A stretch of DNA of 64,000 nt from Brassicibacter mesophilus (GTDB lineage Bacteria > Bacillota > Clostridia > Tissierellales > Proteiniboraceae), in contig NZ_JBNPXI010000001.1 of the NCBI RefSeq assembly GCF_050433385.1, positions 248,001-312,000 of the forward strand. Reading direction: 5' to 3'. Below are positions 35,977 through 45,116 of the stretch, piece after piece. The notes beneath the pieces were generated by a model. It was not told the origin of the DNA and ran no database searches. It saw nothing but the letters and a program-made list of their open reading frames with translations. The position numbers were made by a program, and so were the translations under genes. Positions within the stretch are counted from its first letter, which is position 1. Every line of letters begins with the position of its first letter.

Positions 35977-36969
35977 ATGAAAAATGTGAACTTAGCAATA
36001 GTCGGTGCAACAGGAATGGTTGGAAGAACTTTTTTAAAAGTACTAGAGGAAAGGGATTTTCCTATTAACAATTTGCATTTGCTAGCTTCAGCAAAATCAA
36101 GCGGAAGTACAGTAAGTTTTAAAGGCAAAGAATACGTTGTTGAAGAACTAACTGAAAAATCTTTTGACAAAGACATAGATATAGCATTATTTTCTGCTGG
36201 TGGAGATATAAGTAAGAAGTTTGCTAAAATAGCAAAAGAAAAAGGTGTAATCGTAGTAGACAACAGCAGTGCTTGGAGAATGGATAAAGATATACCACTT
36301 GTAGTTCCTGAAGTAAATCCTCAAGATATAGAATGGCATAATGGTATAATAGCAAATCCTAACTGTTCTACAATCCAAGTTGTTTTACCTATCAAGGCTC
36401 TTCACGATGCATTTAAAATTAAAAGGATTGTATATTCTACTTATCAGGCCGTTTCTGGCTCTGGTGTCGGAGGAATAATGGATTTAGAAAATGGCATAAA
36501 AGGTGATCCTAATAAGAAATATCCTCACCCAATTGCATACAACTGTCTCCCTCATATTGATGTATTTATGGAAAACGGGTATACAAAAGAAGAAATCAAA
36601 ATGATTGAAGAAACAAAAAAAATATTAAACGATTACGATCTTAAAATAACTGCTACTACTGTAAGAGTGCCTGTAAAAACTGGTCACAGTGTTTCTGTAA
36701 ATGTTGAATTCGAAAAGCCATTTAAGTTATCTGAAGTTTTTGAAGTTTTAAGAAACAGTAAAGGTATTATTGTTCAAGATGACGTTGCAAATAACATATA
36801 CCCTATGCCAATAAATGCGGAAGATACTGACGAAGTATATGTAGGTAGAGTAAGAAGAGATTTTAGTGTCGAAAATGGAATCAATATGTGGGTTGTAGCA
36901 GACAATATTAGAAAAGGAGCTGCGACAAACACTGTACAAATTGCAGAGTTATTAGTGCAAAAACTATAA
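35977..36969 (+). CDS. asd: Aspartate-semialdehyde dehydrogenase
   Basis: Reduces aspartyl phosphate to aspartate semialdehyde with NADPH. The 330-residue protein has the nucleotide-binding start NLAIVGATGMVGRTFLKVL, the active-site cysteine in NPNCSTIQ near residue 129 and the substrate arginine/histidine segment RVPVKTGHSVSVNVEF. The start is set at 35977, eight bases after GAGGTG. It supplies the branch-point compound for dapA, the next gene. Confidence 0.95.
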   Translation: MKNVNLAIVGATGMVGRTFLKVLEERDFPINNLHLLASAKSSGSTVSFKGKEYVVEELTEKSFDKDIDIALFSAGGDISKKFAKIAKEKGVIVVDNSSAWRMDKDIPLVVPEVNPQDIEWHNGIIANPNCSTIQVVLPIKALHDAFKIKRIVYSTYQAVSGSGVGGIMDLENGIKGDPNKKYPHPIAYNCLPHIDVFMENGYTKEEIKMIEETKKILNDYDLKITATTVRVPVKTGHSVSVNVEFEKPFKLSEVFEVLRNSKGIIVQDDVANNIYPMPINAEDTDEVYVGRVRRDFSVENGINMWVVADNIRKGAATNTVQIAELLVQKL

Positions 36970-37011
36970 TCATTATTCAAGGAAATTATTATGATGGGAG
37001 GAATGTTAACT

Positions 37012-37887
37012 ATGTTATTCAAAGGATCAGGTGTAGCTTTAGTAACTCCTTTTACAAATGATGAGATTGATTATGATAAACTGTCTGAATTAATAGAATG
37101 GCAAATAGAGAATAATACAGACGCAATAATAGTTTGTGGAACAACTGGTGAATCTTCAACGATGTCTGATTCAGAAAGAAGAGAAGTAATCAAATTTACC
37201 ATAGAAAAAGTAAATAAGCGTGTACCAGTTATCGCTGGAACAGGAAGCAACAATACAGCTTATTCCATTGAGCTAAGTAAATACGCTGAAAAACAAGGCG
37301 CTGATGGGCTATTAATAGTAACACCATACTACAATAAAACAACTCAAAAAGGATTAATAGAACATTATAGTGCTATAGCTGACAATGTTAATATCCCAAT
37401 TATATTATACAACGTTCCTGGTAGAACTGGGCTTAATCTTCTTCCGAAAACTGTAGAGGTACTTTCAAAGCACAGAAATATTAAAGCAGTAAAAGAAGCA
37501 AGCGGAAACATAAGTCAGGTAGCTGAGATAGCAAGACTATGTGATAACAACTTCTATGTATATTCTGGAAATGATGACATGGTAGTCCCATTACTATCAC
37601 TTGGAGGTAGCGGTGTTATATCTGTAGTTGCAAATATCCTACCTAAAGATACTCATGATATGGTAGTTAGCTATCTTGAGGGAAATATTGAGAAAGCTAG
37701 AAAGTTACAGCTTGATATGAAAGAGCTTATTGATACATTGTTCATTGAAACTAACCCTATACCAGTTAAAACTGCCATGAACTTAATGGGAATGAATGCT
37801 GGAGAGCTAAGACTACCTTTAACATCGATGACAGAATCTAACCTAGATATCCTAAAAAAAGCTATGAAAGCTTATGGAGTGCTTTAA
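37012..37887 (+). CDS. dapA: 4-hydroxy-tetrahydrodipicolinate synthase
   Basis: Condenses pyruvate with aspartate semialdehyde; first step committed to lysine. The 291-residue protein has GTTGESSTM (substrate site), LYNVPGRTG and the Schiff-base lysine in KAVKEASGN near residue 160. GGGAGG lies ten bases before the chosen ATG at 37012; earlier in-frame ATGs lie inside or too near that site. Followed by dapB after 12 bases. Confidence 0.95.
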   Translation: MLFKGSGVALVTPFTNDEIDYDKLSELIEWQIENNTDAIIVCGTTGESSTMSDSERREVIKFTIEKVNKRVPVIAGTGSNNTAYSIELSKYAEKQGADGLLIVTPYYNKTTQKGLIEHYSAIADNVNIPIILYNVPGRTGLNLLPKTVEVLSKHRNIKAVKEASGNISQVAEIARLCDNNFYVYSGNDDMVVPLLSLGGSGVISVVANILPKDTHDMVVSYLEGNIEKARKLQLDMKELIDTLFIETNPIPVKTAMNLMGMNAGELRLPLTSMTESNLDILKKAMKAYGVL

Positions 37888-37899
37888 GGAGGCAATGTT

Positions 37900-38655
37900 A
37901 TGATAAAAATAATTATTAGCGGCTGCAACGGAAAAATGGGTCAGGTTTTATCCGAGCAGATTTTCGAATTTGATGATTTAAAAACAGTCGCTGGTATAGA
38001 TAAAAATCCTAAAAAAGTGAATAATTCTTATCCTGTATATGAAGATATATTTGATTTTAATGGAGATGCAGATATAATTATTGATTTTTCTAATCCAAAT
38101 TCAATTTCAAATTTATTAAAGTATGGAGTATCTAAAAATATTCCTATAGTTATAGCTACAACAGGATATTCTGATAATCACATCACAGAAATAAAAAATG
38201 CTGCAAATAGCATCCCTATATTCTTCTCTGCTAATATGTCTTTAGGAGTAAACGTGATAGTGAACTTGGCAAAAAAAGCTGCCCCAATATTAAATGGCTC
38301 TTTTGATATTGAAATCATAGAAAAACACCATAATAAAAAAGTAGATGCTCCAAGTGGAACTGCATATATGATTGCAAATGCAATTAATAATGAATTAAAA
38401 AATTCAAAATCATATGTGTTTGGAAGAGAAGGAAAAAGTGAGCTTAGATCTCAAAACGAAATAGGAATACATGCAGTTCGTGGTGGTACTATTGTCGGAG
38501 AACACTCAATAATCTTCGCTGGGATAGATGAAGTAATCGAAATAAAACATACTGCTACATCTAAGAAAATATTTGCAGCAGGTTCTATAAACGCAGCAAG
38601 ATTTCTAATAGATAAAAAACCTGGATTATACACAATGGATGACTTATTTAAATAA
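37900..38655 (+). CDS. dapB: 4-hydroxy-tetrahydrodipicolinate reductase
   Basis: Reduces the dapA product to tetrahydrodipicolinate with NAD(P)H. A 251-residue protein with Rossmann start ISGCNGKMGQVL, the catalytic EKHHNKKVDAPSGTA segment near residue 140, and VRGGTIVGEH. AAGGAGG lies nine bases upstream. Length is normal for the Firmicute enzyme (about 250-265). Confidence 0.95.
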   Translation: MIKIIISGCNGKMGQVLSEQIFEFDDLKTVAGIDKNPKKVNNSYPVYEDIFDFNGDADIIIDFSNPNSISNLLKYGVSKNIPIVIATTGYSDNHITEIKNAANSIPIFFSANMSLGVNVIVNLAKKAAPILNGSFDIEIIEKHHNKKVDAPSGTAYMIANAINNELKNSKSYVFGREGKSELRSQNEIGIHAVRGGTIVGEHSIIFAGIDEVIEIKHTATSKKIFAAGSINAARFLIDKKPGLYTMDDLFK

Positions 38656-38710
38656 TTAAATAATCAACTTTTTTACTATACAACAGAAAATAAGGAGGTC
38701 TTATAGACTA

Positions 38711-39445
38711 ATGAAAATAGAGCACACTGAATACACTTCTTGTAATCAACTAACAGATCCATACGAAATTGCACGTTTTATCAAAGAAGCAAAAAAATCT
38801 ACGCTAGTTAAAGTCTATATGAAAGGTAATTTTGAAAATGTAGAATTTTCTGATATAATGGTATTTGGAGAAGGTAATTCAAGAATTGTCATAGGAGAAT
38901 ATAACGCCATATCAGAGCTAATTAATAAGTATAAGCAACATATGGAATACTATCATATTGAATGTGATAGAAGAAATTCTGCTATCCCCCTATTAGATAT
39001 AAAAAACATTCAAGCAAGAATAGAACCTGGTGCCATAATTCGTGATAGAGTTAATATTGGAAAAAACGCAGTTATCATGATGGGAGCAGTTATCAATATC
39101 GGTGCTGAAATTGGTGAAAATACTATGATTGACATGAACGCAGTAGTTGGAGCCAGAGGAATAATCGGAAAAAATGTCCATGTAGGTGCTGGAGCCGTTG
39201 TAGCAGGAGTTTTAGAGCCTCCTAGTAAAGCTCCTGTCACTATAGAAGATGACGTTCTAATTGGTGCTAATGCAGTAATACTTGAAGGCGTTAAGATTGG
39301 AAAAGGTTCTGTTGTAGCTGCTGGTTCTGTTGTAACTAAGGATGTTCCAGCTAATTGTGTAGTTGCAGGAACTCCAGCAAAAATTATCAAAGAAAAGGAT
39401 AATAAAACAGCAGAAAAGGTAAAGTTATTAGAAGATTTAAGATAA
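38711..39445 (+). CDS. dapH: Tetrahydrodipicolinate N-acetyltransferase
   Basis: Transfers an acetyl group to tetrahydrodipicolinate, marking the acetylase variant of lysine synthesis known from Bacillus (DapH/YkuQ). The 244-residue protein has an alpha-helical N-terminal domain and then a left-handed beta-helix of hexapeptide repeats (about residues 90-215), with HVGAGAVVAGVLEPPSKAPV, the family marker. It ends the riboswitch-controlled operon before a hairpin. The pathway aminotransferase (PatA-like) is not in the window. Confidence 0.93.
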   Translation: MKIEHTEYTSCNQLTDPYEIARFIKEAKKSTLVKVYMKGNFENVEFSDIMVFGEGNSRIVIGEYNAISELINKYKQHMEYYHIECDRRNSAIPLLDIKNIQARIEPGAIIRDRVNIGKNAVIMMGAVINIGAEIGENTMIDMNAVVGARGIIGKNVHVGAGAVVAGVLEPPSKAPVTIEDDVLIGANAVILEGVKIGKGSVVAAGSVVTKDVPANCVVAGTPAKIIKEKDNKTAEKVKLLEDLR

Positions 39446-39450
39446 CAAAA

Positions 39451-39481
39451 AGCCTTGATTTATGATCAATAAATCAAGGCT
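39451..39481 (+). terminator. Terminator of the lysine operon
   Basis: A perfect 12-base stem (AGCCTTGATTTA and complement) with a 7-base loop, 5 bases after the dapH stop; the following T tract is short. Confidence 0.65.
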
Positions 39482-39518
39482 TAAGCTTGATATATACTCA
39501 AAAGAAAGTGTGATTATC

Positions 39519-40631
39519 ATGAAATGTTTAAAAACAAACAAAAAACTGTTATCAGTACTTCTTATACCTTTAGGTATAATTCTAACAAATATTGCAAAAC
39601 ACAATCCTCAAATAGTTGAAAAAGTTTATTCAACTGGATTTTACAAAACTGTCACTTATATTTTAAGTAATATTACAGGAATAGTACCTTATTCTGTAGC
39701 AGAATTCCTTCTCTATGCTCTATTTATTTTCATAGTCGTTAAAATTATATTAAGTATAGTAAGGATTAAAAATAGTAAAGAATACAGATTAAAAGCAATA
39801 ATATATTTTCTGCAAAATATACTTATTACTATTAGCTTATTATATTTTTGCTTCCTGTTAGTCTGGGGACTAAACTATTATCGTCTACCATTCTCAAGGA
39901 TAGCTAAATTGGATACTAAACCTGCATCGCTGTCAGAGCTAGAGAATCTTTGTACCGATTTAATAAAAAGAGCAAATAAGTTAAAAGACGAATCTATTAA
40001 GCAGTCATACAACAATACGGCAAATATGTCAAGATATGATATGGACGTGCTTAATAGAGCATATAAAGGATATGACAATGTTTCTGCTATATATCCTGAA
40101 CTTGAAGGAAAATATGGCAAGCCTAAGAAGGTCTTATCATCAACAGCAATGTCTTATCTAGGAATTTCGGGGATTTACTTTCCCTATACAGCAGAAGCAA
40201 ATGTAAACACAAATATTCCTGATATAATGCTTCCAAATACAGCCTCTCATGAAATGGCGCATCAACGCGGTTTTGCCAGAGAAGATGAAGCTAACTATAT
40301 CGCTTATGTTACTTGCACTATGCACCCCGATATTGATTTTCAGTATTCTGGTACTTTATTAGCTTTAATCCATTCATCTAATGCGTTATATCGAAATGAT
40401 AAAGAAAGATACAAAAAAATAAAGAAACTATATAGCGAAGAAGTTATTAAGGATTTAGCTGAAATCAACGAGTTTTGGAAACAATATCAAGGTCCAATAG
40501 AAAAAGCATCTACAAAGATTAATAATGCCTACCTAAAAGCAAACAATCAAAAAGATGGCGTAAAAAGCTATGGAAGAATGGTTGATCTTTTAATTGCTGA
40601 ACATAAAAGAAAAATACACTCAAGACAATAA
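39519..40631 (+). CDS. DUF3810 family membrane protein with a zinc-peptidase-like HExxH motif
   Basis: A 370-residue protein with two to three N-terminal membrane helices (about residues 10-30, 50-75 and 95-125), then a large outer domain. The motif SHEMAHQRGFAREDEANY near residue 243 contains HExxH plus a downstream glutamate, as in zinc metallopeptidases; DUF3810 proteins share this. Proteolytic activity is inference. The start is set at ATG 39519, because the longer open frame would begin inside the dapH terminator. It is probably an independent unit, as no ribosome site links it to dapH. Confidence 0.82.
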   Translation: MKCLKTNKKLLSVLLIPLGIILTNIAKHNPQIVEKVYSTGFYKTVTYILSNITGIVPYSVAEFLLYALFIFIVVKIILSIVRIKNSKEYRLKAIIYFLQNILITISLLYFCFLLVWGLNYYRLPFSRIAKLDTKPASLSELENLCTDLIKRANKLKDESIKQSYNNTANMSRYDMDVLNRAYKGYDNVSAIYPELEGKYGKPKKVLSSTAMSYLGISGIYFPYTAEANVNTNIPDIMLPNTASHEMAHQRGFAREDEANYIAYVTCTMHPDIDFQYSGTLLALIHSSNALYRNDKERYKKIKKLYSEEVIKDLAEINEFWKQYQGPIEKASTKINNAYLKANNQKDGVKSYGRMVDLLIAEHKRKIHSRQ

Positions 40632-40643
40632 CGAGTGTATTTT
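40611..40643. terminator. Convergent terminator overlapping the DUF3810 stop codon
   Basis: An 11-base stem (AAAATACACTC with GAGTGTATTTT) and 11-base loop spanning the stop codon, ending one base before the convergent serine hydrolase gene. Confidence 0.65.
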
Positions 40644-41711
40644 CTATTCTAGTGCTTTTAATACATATTTATATAAAATATATCCAGGATCTCTATTGCT
40701 ATCACAATCAATATCATTCTCAGAAGTAATCACAGTAATTAAATCAAGCTGCGGAATAATAGCTAGATACTGTCCCCCATATCCTAAAGCAAATATTATT
40801 TTAATATTCTTTCTATCCATTACCCACCAGTGATATCCATACTTCATCATTCCTTGGACATCTATATGAGGCTTAGTAGAATTAATTATCCATTCCTTTG
40901 ATACTACCTGTTTATTTTCCCAAATACCGTTATTTATAATCAGATAACCTATTTTAGCTAAATCTCTAGACTTAAAAGATAATCCAAAGCCACCAATATT
41001 AATTCCTTGACTATCAATATCCCATTGTCTTTTTCTAGTCCATTTAGTGCTATTTAAATAATAAGTCTTATTTATTTCAGTATCTCTTATACCTTCTACT
41101 CCAATGCTTTGTAATAAAAATTTATTAGCAAAATCCTGAGTTCTCATGCCTATTGCCTTTGTTATAATTACAGATAATAAATGTGAAACACCACTGTTAT
41201 ACTCAAATTTTCCAATTCTGTCTCTATTTAAAGGTATATTCAATATATACTTAATCCAGTCACTACTTTTAATCATATTCTTAAGCAAAGGTTCTTTAAA
41301 ATCAGCACTTTCCCACTCAAATCCGGCACCCATCTTTAATAGATGAGATATTGCTATCTCCCCTATCAATGAGTTGCCTATATCATTTTCGTATTCAGGT
41401 AAGAACTCTATGAGTTTTTGATTCACATTTTTAATATATCTTTTTTCTATAGCTATCCCTATAAGCAAGGAAATGATACTTTTAGTTATTGAATTCACAG
41501 GATTTAAAGTGTTTGCATCTGTACCGTTATAGTATTCTTCAAAAACTAAATACCCATTTCTAATTACTAGAAAGCTATTAACATGCTTCAAATTTTTAAC
41601 TATCTCTCTATCAGCACTTATAAACTTATCATAATTCATTCCTACTTTTTGTGGTTCAAGTTTTATCCAGTCGTTTGTGGGCCAGTTATCTCTCATAATA
41701 TAGCTAATCAC
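40644..41711 (-). CDS. Serine hydrolase of the beta-lactamase/esterase (class C-like) family
   Basis: A 355-residue cytoplasmic-looking protein without a signal peptide. The catalytic SxxK reads SITKS near residue 85. YNSG (about residue 170) stands at the Tyr motif, and a Gly-rich GGFGLSFKSRDLAKIGYLI segment follows, as in 6-aminohexanoate hydrolase-like and EstB-like proteins. Substrate is unknown. It starts nine bases after the M16 peptidase gene ends and may be co-transcribed with it. Confidence 0.85.
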   Translation of the reverse strand: MISYIMRDNWPTNDWIKLEPQKVGMNYDKFISADREIVKNLKHVNSFLVIRNGYLVFEEYYNGTDANTLNPVNSITKSIISLLIGIAIEKRYIKNVNQKLIEFLPEYENDIGNSLIGEIAISHLLKMGAGFEWESADFKEPLLKNMIKSSDWIKYILNIPLNRDRIGKFEYNSGVSHLLSVIITKAIGMRTQDFANKFLLQSIGVEGIRDTEINKTYYLNSTKWTRKRQWDIDSQGINIGGFGLSFKSRDLAKIGYLIINNGIWENKQVVSKEWIINSTKPHIDVQGMMKYGYHWWVMDRKNIKIIFALGYGGQYLAIIPQLDLITVITSENDIDCDSNRDPGYILYKYVLKALE

Positions 41712-41719
41712 TGCCTTCT

Positions 41720-42970
41720 TTATTGTTTTTTACTGTTTACTAGAATATGGACTGTTGGACTATCAAGCACCATTTTCGCAACCTCATACACTTCGTTTCC
41801 ACTAATATGATCTAATGCTTTCATGTCCTCATTAAAAGCATAAATGTTTTTCCCTGTTAATTTTTGATGCAAGACATAATTACATAATCCTTCTGAATCT
41901 TCTAACATAGAGGCTATACCAGTTTTCATTACTTTCTTCATTAAAAGAATATTTCTATCATCAATTATTATTTCCCTATTAATTATCCCACTAATACATT
42001 TATCTATTGTCTCTTTCGCCTCGGCTACATCATTTTCTCCTACAGCAGTGTAAATATATAGTGTTTTTATCCAATCTGTTACATCCATCTCAGAGTATAC
42101 GTCGTATGCTAATCCTTTATCTTCTCTCAAAGCTCTAAACAATATAGAGTTCGCGCTCTCTCCAAACTTATGATTAAGAATTTCTAAAGCTAGTTCCTCA
42201 TCTCTATTGAGTCCATAAAATGTATAGAGATATACCAAGGTATTTTGCTCAATGTCTTTTCTATATGTTGTTTTTTCAACATGTCTATTCTTCTCTATTA
42301 TTACTGGCTTTTCTACTACTGTCTTACTCTTCCAACTGTCAAAATACTTCTCCACCATTTCCTTCACTTCCTCATGACTAAAAGAAGACACAATACTAAT
42401 AACACAATTATTAGGAACATAATGTGCTTTATAAAATTCTTCAAGCTGTTTCTTAGTAAGCTTTTTAACTGTTTTTTCAGTTCCTACAATATCATATTTT
42501 AAAGGACTATTTGAAAATGCAATATTGTTAGTCATATTGAAGCTATAGTGCTCTATGTCATCTGCACTATTTCTTATTTCAGCTAATATAACTCCACGTT
42601 CTTTTTCTATTTCATGTACAGGAAACGTCGAGTTTATAATAATATCTGATAGAAGTTCTACTGATGCTTCCAGTTCCTCACACAGTGCTGTAATAGCAAA
42701 TACTGTTGCAGTATATGTAGTGTATGCGTTATACGACCCTGCTCTATCTTCAAAATCTTGATCTATTTTACTATTATCTCTTAATTCTGTACCCTTAAAT
42801 AACATATGTTCAATGAAATGACAAATCCCTTTTTCTTCAAAATCTTCGTTTATAGCTCCAACATTTACACCTACATGAATAGAAGAAATTTCAGTATCTT
42901 TATGAATCGATACTAGTTTTAGTCCGTTTTCTAAAATATGTTCTTTCGAATTAAAAACCTGTTCCATCAT
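41720..42970 (-). CDS. M16 (pitrilysin/insulinase) family zinc peptidase
   Basis: A 416-residue protein with the inverted zinc motif HFIEH (HxxEH) near residue 47 and the distal glutamate in ERGVILAEIRN about 75 residues later, so all metal and catalytic residues are kept. Length matches single-chain processing peptidases such as Bacillus YmxG/MlpA (about 410). Two ATGs are adjacent, with GGGGTAGG upstream. Context gives no hint of a target. Confidence 0.92.
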   Translation of the reverse strand: MMEQVFNSKEHILENGLKLVSIHKDTEISSIHVGVNVGAINEDFEEKGICHFIEHMLFKGTELRDNSKIDQDFEDRAGSYNAYTTYTATVFAITALCEELEASVELLSDIIINSTFPVHEIEKERGVILAEIRNSADDIEHYSFNMTNNIAFSNSPLKYDIVGTEKTVKKLTKKQLEEFYKAHYVPNNCVISIVSSFSHEEVKEMVEKYFDSWKSKTVVEKPVIIEKNRHVEKTTYRKDIEQNTLVYLYTFYGLNRDEELALEILNHKFGESANSILFRALREDKGLAYDVYSEMDVTDWIKTLYIYTAVGENDVAEAKETIDKCISGIINREIIIDDRNILLMKKVMKTGIASMLEDSEGLCNYVLHQKLTGKNIYAFNEDMKALDHISGNEVYEVAKMVLDSPTVHILVNSKKQ

Positions 42971-43121
42971 TATGCCTACCCCTAATCTATTTATTAAATA
43001 TTTTTTATCAATTTTAATACTATACTATCTTTTACTATTTACTATGACTATAAATAGTATATCATTAACTATTGTAGCATATATTGATGCCTTAGAAATA
43101 CTTTTTTAATTATCGCAAAAA

Positions 43122-43176
43122 ATCAGACACTAACTTTATCTCTGCGTTAATATTAAAGATAAGATTAGTGTCTGAT
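43122..43176 (-). terminator. Terminator of the peroxiredoxin gene
   Basis: A 12-base outer stem (ATCAGACACTAA and complement) with an inner TTATCT/AGATAA extension, followed by a T6 run on the minus strand. Confidence 0.7.
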
Positions 43177-43217
43177 ATAAACATAATAATCGAATATATA
43201 ATATTTTATGGATGAAA

Positions 43218-43703
43218 CTACTTTAATTCTTCGTTAATATAGTCTATAACTTTTTCAGCATGCCCTTTTGCTCTAACATTTCTAAATTCTTTGACTAAAA
43301 CTCCTTCTTTATCAATTAAAAATGTTGACCTTTCAGTACCTAAATATTCTTTTCCATATAACTTCTTTAGCTTAAGGACATCATACATTTTATGAACCTC
43401 TTGCTCTTCATCACTCAGTAAAATAAATGGCAAGCCTAGTTTTTCAATGAATTTTGTATGGGACTTTATGCCATCCCTGCTTATACCAATAACTATAGTA
43501 TCAGTTGATTCTATTTTATCATAATTGTCTCTAAACTCTGAAGCTTCGACGGTACATCCAGGTGTATTATCTTTTGGATAAAAGTATAATACAACATTTT
43601 TATTGCCTTTATAATCAGCAAGAGAAATATGATTTCCATTGGCATCAGGAAGTCTAAAGATAGGAGCCTTGTCTCCTACTATTGATCTATTATTTTCAGT
43701 CAT
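43218..43703 (-). CDS. bcp: Thioredoxin-dependent peroxiredoxin, BCP/PrxQ type
   Basis: Reduces hydroperoxides using a peroxidatic cysteine. The active-site segment YPKDNTPGCTVEASEFRD has the cysteine; the resolving cysteine five residues later, seen in many BCPs, is absent, so this would be a 1-Cys-type member. The protein has 161 residues with the ATG at 43703, which is five bases after GAGGTGG; a GTG three codons earlier is also open. Transcribed alone. Confidence 0.92.
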   Translation of the reverse strand: MTENNRSIVGDKAPIFRLPDANGNHISLADYKGNKNVVLYFYPKDNTPGCTVEASEFRDNYDKIESTDTIVIGISRDGIKSHTKFIEKLGLPFILLSDEEQEVHKMYDVLKLKKLYGKEYLGTERSTFLIDKEGVLVKEFRNVRAKGHAEKVIDYINEELK

Positions 43704-43855
43704 CTCTACCACCTCATAATTTAATATGTATTTTCTTTATACCCTTGTATAGCTGAATATAACATAATTATCTTTTATAAATATCACGTGTTAAATAAAA
43801 ATATTTGGGTATAAATAAGTGGCAATAATATTTTTTATTCGAGGAGGTAATTAAT

Positions 43856-43987
43856 ATGAAGACTTTTTTATGCAAAGTATGCGGTCACACAGCAACAGGA
43901 GAAGAACCACCTATGTATTGTCCTATTTGTTATGCTTATAAGGATGAATTTGTAGAAATAGATAAAAATGATGCTCCTGGATACTAA
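43856..43987 (+). CDS. Rubredoxin-like small Cys4 protein
   Basis: A 43-residue gene with GAGGAGG nine bases before the ATG. The four cysteines form CKVCG and CPIC knuckles (C6, C9, C23, C26), the pattern of the rubredoxin-like domain found at the end of rubrerythrins. It would bind Fe or Zn. It lacks the erythrin domain and is shorter than true rubredoxin (about 52). It sits divergently from the peroxiredoxin gene; a joint role in oxidative stress is only a guess. Confidence 0.82.
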   Translation: MKTFLCKVCGHTATGEEPPMYCPICYAYKDEFVEIDKNDAPGY

Positions 43988-44015
43988 AAACAGCTTCAAA
44001 TGAAGCTGTTTTTTT
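43986..44015. terminator. Bidirectional terminator between the rubredoxin-like gene and the EamA gene
   Basis: A 13-base stem (AAAAACAGCTTCA and complement) with a 2-4 base loop and T runs on both sides. Confidence 0.85.
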
Positions 44016-44020
44016 ATGAA

Positions 44021-44917
44021 TTACAAAAATAATAAGACAACTCCTGTTACTGTAATTATAGCTCCTATTATCTCTTTAAGACTTACCTTTTCCTTAAATA
44101 CTAATATTGACACAGGAATTATCATCACTGGTACCACAGATGTTATAGTTGAAGCAACACCTGTGGTAGTATGTTGTATAGCAATAAGTGAAAATGAAAC
44201 CCCTAAGAAAGGACCGAAAATTGATCCTATTGTAATACTTGTCATAGCCCTCAAGTTAGTAAATGCAGTTTTTAATCCACTCCATTTCCTCATTACAATA
44301 AACAACACTGCAAATCCACACAATCCACTTATTATTCTAATTTGTGTAGCTGCAAAAGGATTTAAATTCTGCATACCAATTTTGCTAAATATCAATCCTA
44401 GTGATTGCCCTATAGCTCCTACAAACGCAAAAATTATTCCCTTTATAGAATGTGAAAATTCAAACCTCCTGCTATCTGATTTTCTTACTAATACAACAAG
44501 AGCTATGCCAGAAATAGTTATAGCCATACCGATCATATTAGTAATGCTAATCATCTCTCTCATAATAATATATCCAAGTAATGCTGTAATCGGTGGTGAT
44601 AATGCCATTATAAGCATCGAAATCCTTGAACCAATTTCTACATAAGCTTGAAACAAGAACAAATCTCCAATAAAAAATCCTATAACTCCTGATATGCTAA
44701 GCCATATCCATGAATTAGTTGAAGCATCAAGTGGGAAAAGCATTCCTCTAGTAAAATAAGTGAATATACTAATTAGAACAAAGCCAATCATCAATCTTAT
44801 AAAATTTACTGATAATGATCCTACCTTTTTCCCTGCCATTTCAAAAGCAGCTGCTGTAACAGTCCAAAATAAAGCTGTAATAAGTGCAGCCATTTCACCA
44901 ATATGTGATTCTATCAT
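44021..44917 (-). CDS. EamA/DMT-family transporter
   Basis: A 298-residue membrane protein with ten predicted helices in two homologous EamA halves (about residues 5-140 and 152-298). The DMT superfamily exports amino acids, metabolites or drugs; substrate cannot be told. The start ATG at 44917 has AGAGAGG upstream. A large open frame on the opposite strand is a shadow of its repeats. Confidence 0.9.
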   Translation of the reverse strand: MIESHIGEMAALITALFWTVTAAAFEMAGKKVGSLSVNFIRLMIGFVLISIFTYFTRGMLFPLDASTNSWIWLSISGVIGFFIGDLFLFQAYVEIGSRISMLIMALSPPITALLGYIIMREMISITNMIGMAITISGIALVVLVRKSDSRRFEFSHSIKGIIFAFVGAIGQSLGLIFSKIGMQNLNPFAATQIRIISGLCGFAVLFIVMRKWSGLKTAFTNLRAMTSITIGSIFGPFLGVSFSLIAIQHTTTGVASTITSVVPVMIIPVSILVFKEKVSLKEIIGAIITVTGVVLLFL

Positions 44918-45058
44918 GGTCTACCTCTCTTTATAATCTATATAATTTAATAATATGTATATAAAGATATAATACATTATTTATTTGTTTTTTGAAATAG
45001 GACTTATACTGTTTTAAAAACAGTACTATTCTATTAGTCTGATAATAAATTATAAGTG

Positions 45059-45086
45059 ACATAGTCACTCCTCGTCTCATAATATA
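45059..45086 (+). promoter_or_regulatory. Sigma-K-like promoter
   Basis: AC at 45059-45060 is followed after exactly 17 bases by CATAATATA, an exact match to AC-N17-CATAnnnTA. The next gene starts about 30 bases downstream. Confidence 0.6.
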
Positions 45087-45116
45087 TATTGACAATAAAT
45101 AAAGGAGGTTATGAAA

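Noticed and set aside
35928..36263. 111-residue minus-strand frame opposite asd
   Set aside because: Antisense shadow of a certain gene with no initiation signal.
39010..39390. 126-residue open frame on the minus strand
   Set aside because: A shadow of the hexapeptide repeats of dapH; composition is low-complexity Thr/Pro/Ile and there is no start signal.
44016..44645. 209-residue open frame on the plus strand
   Set aside because: It is antisense to the EamA transporter gene, has no ribosome site, and is a by-product of that gene's hydrophobic codons.
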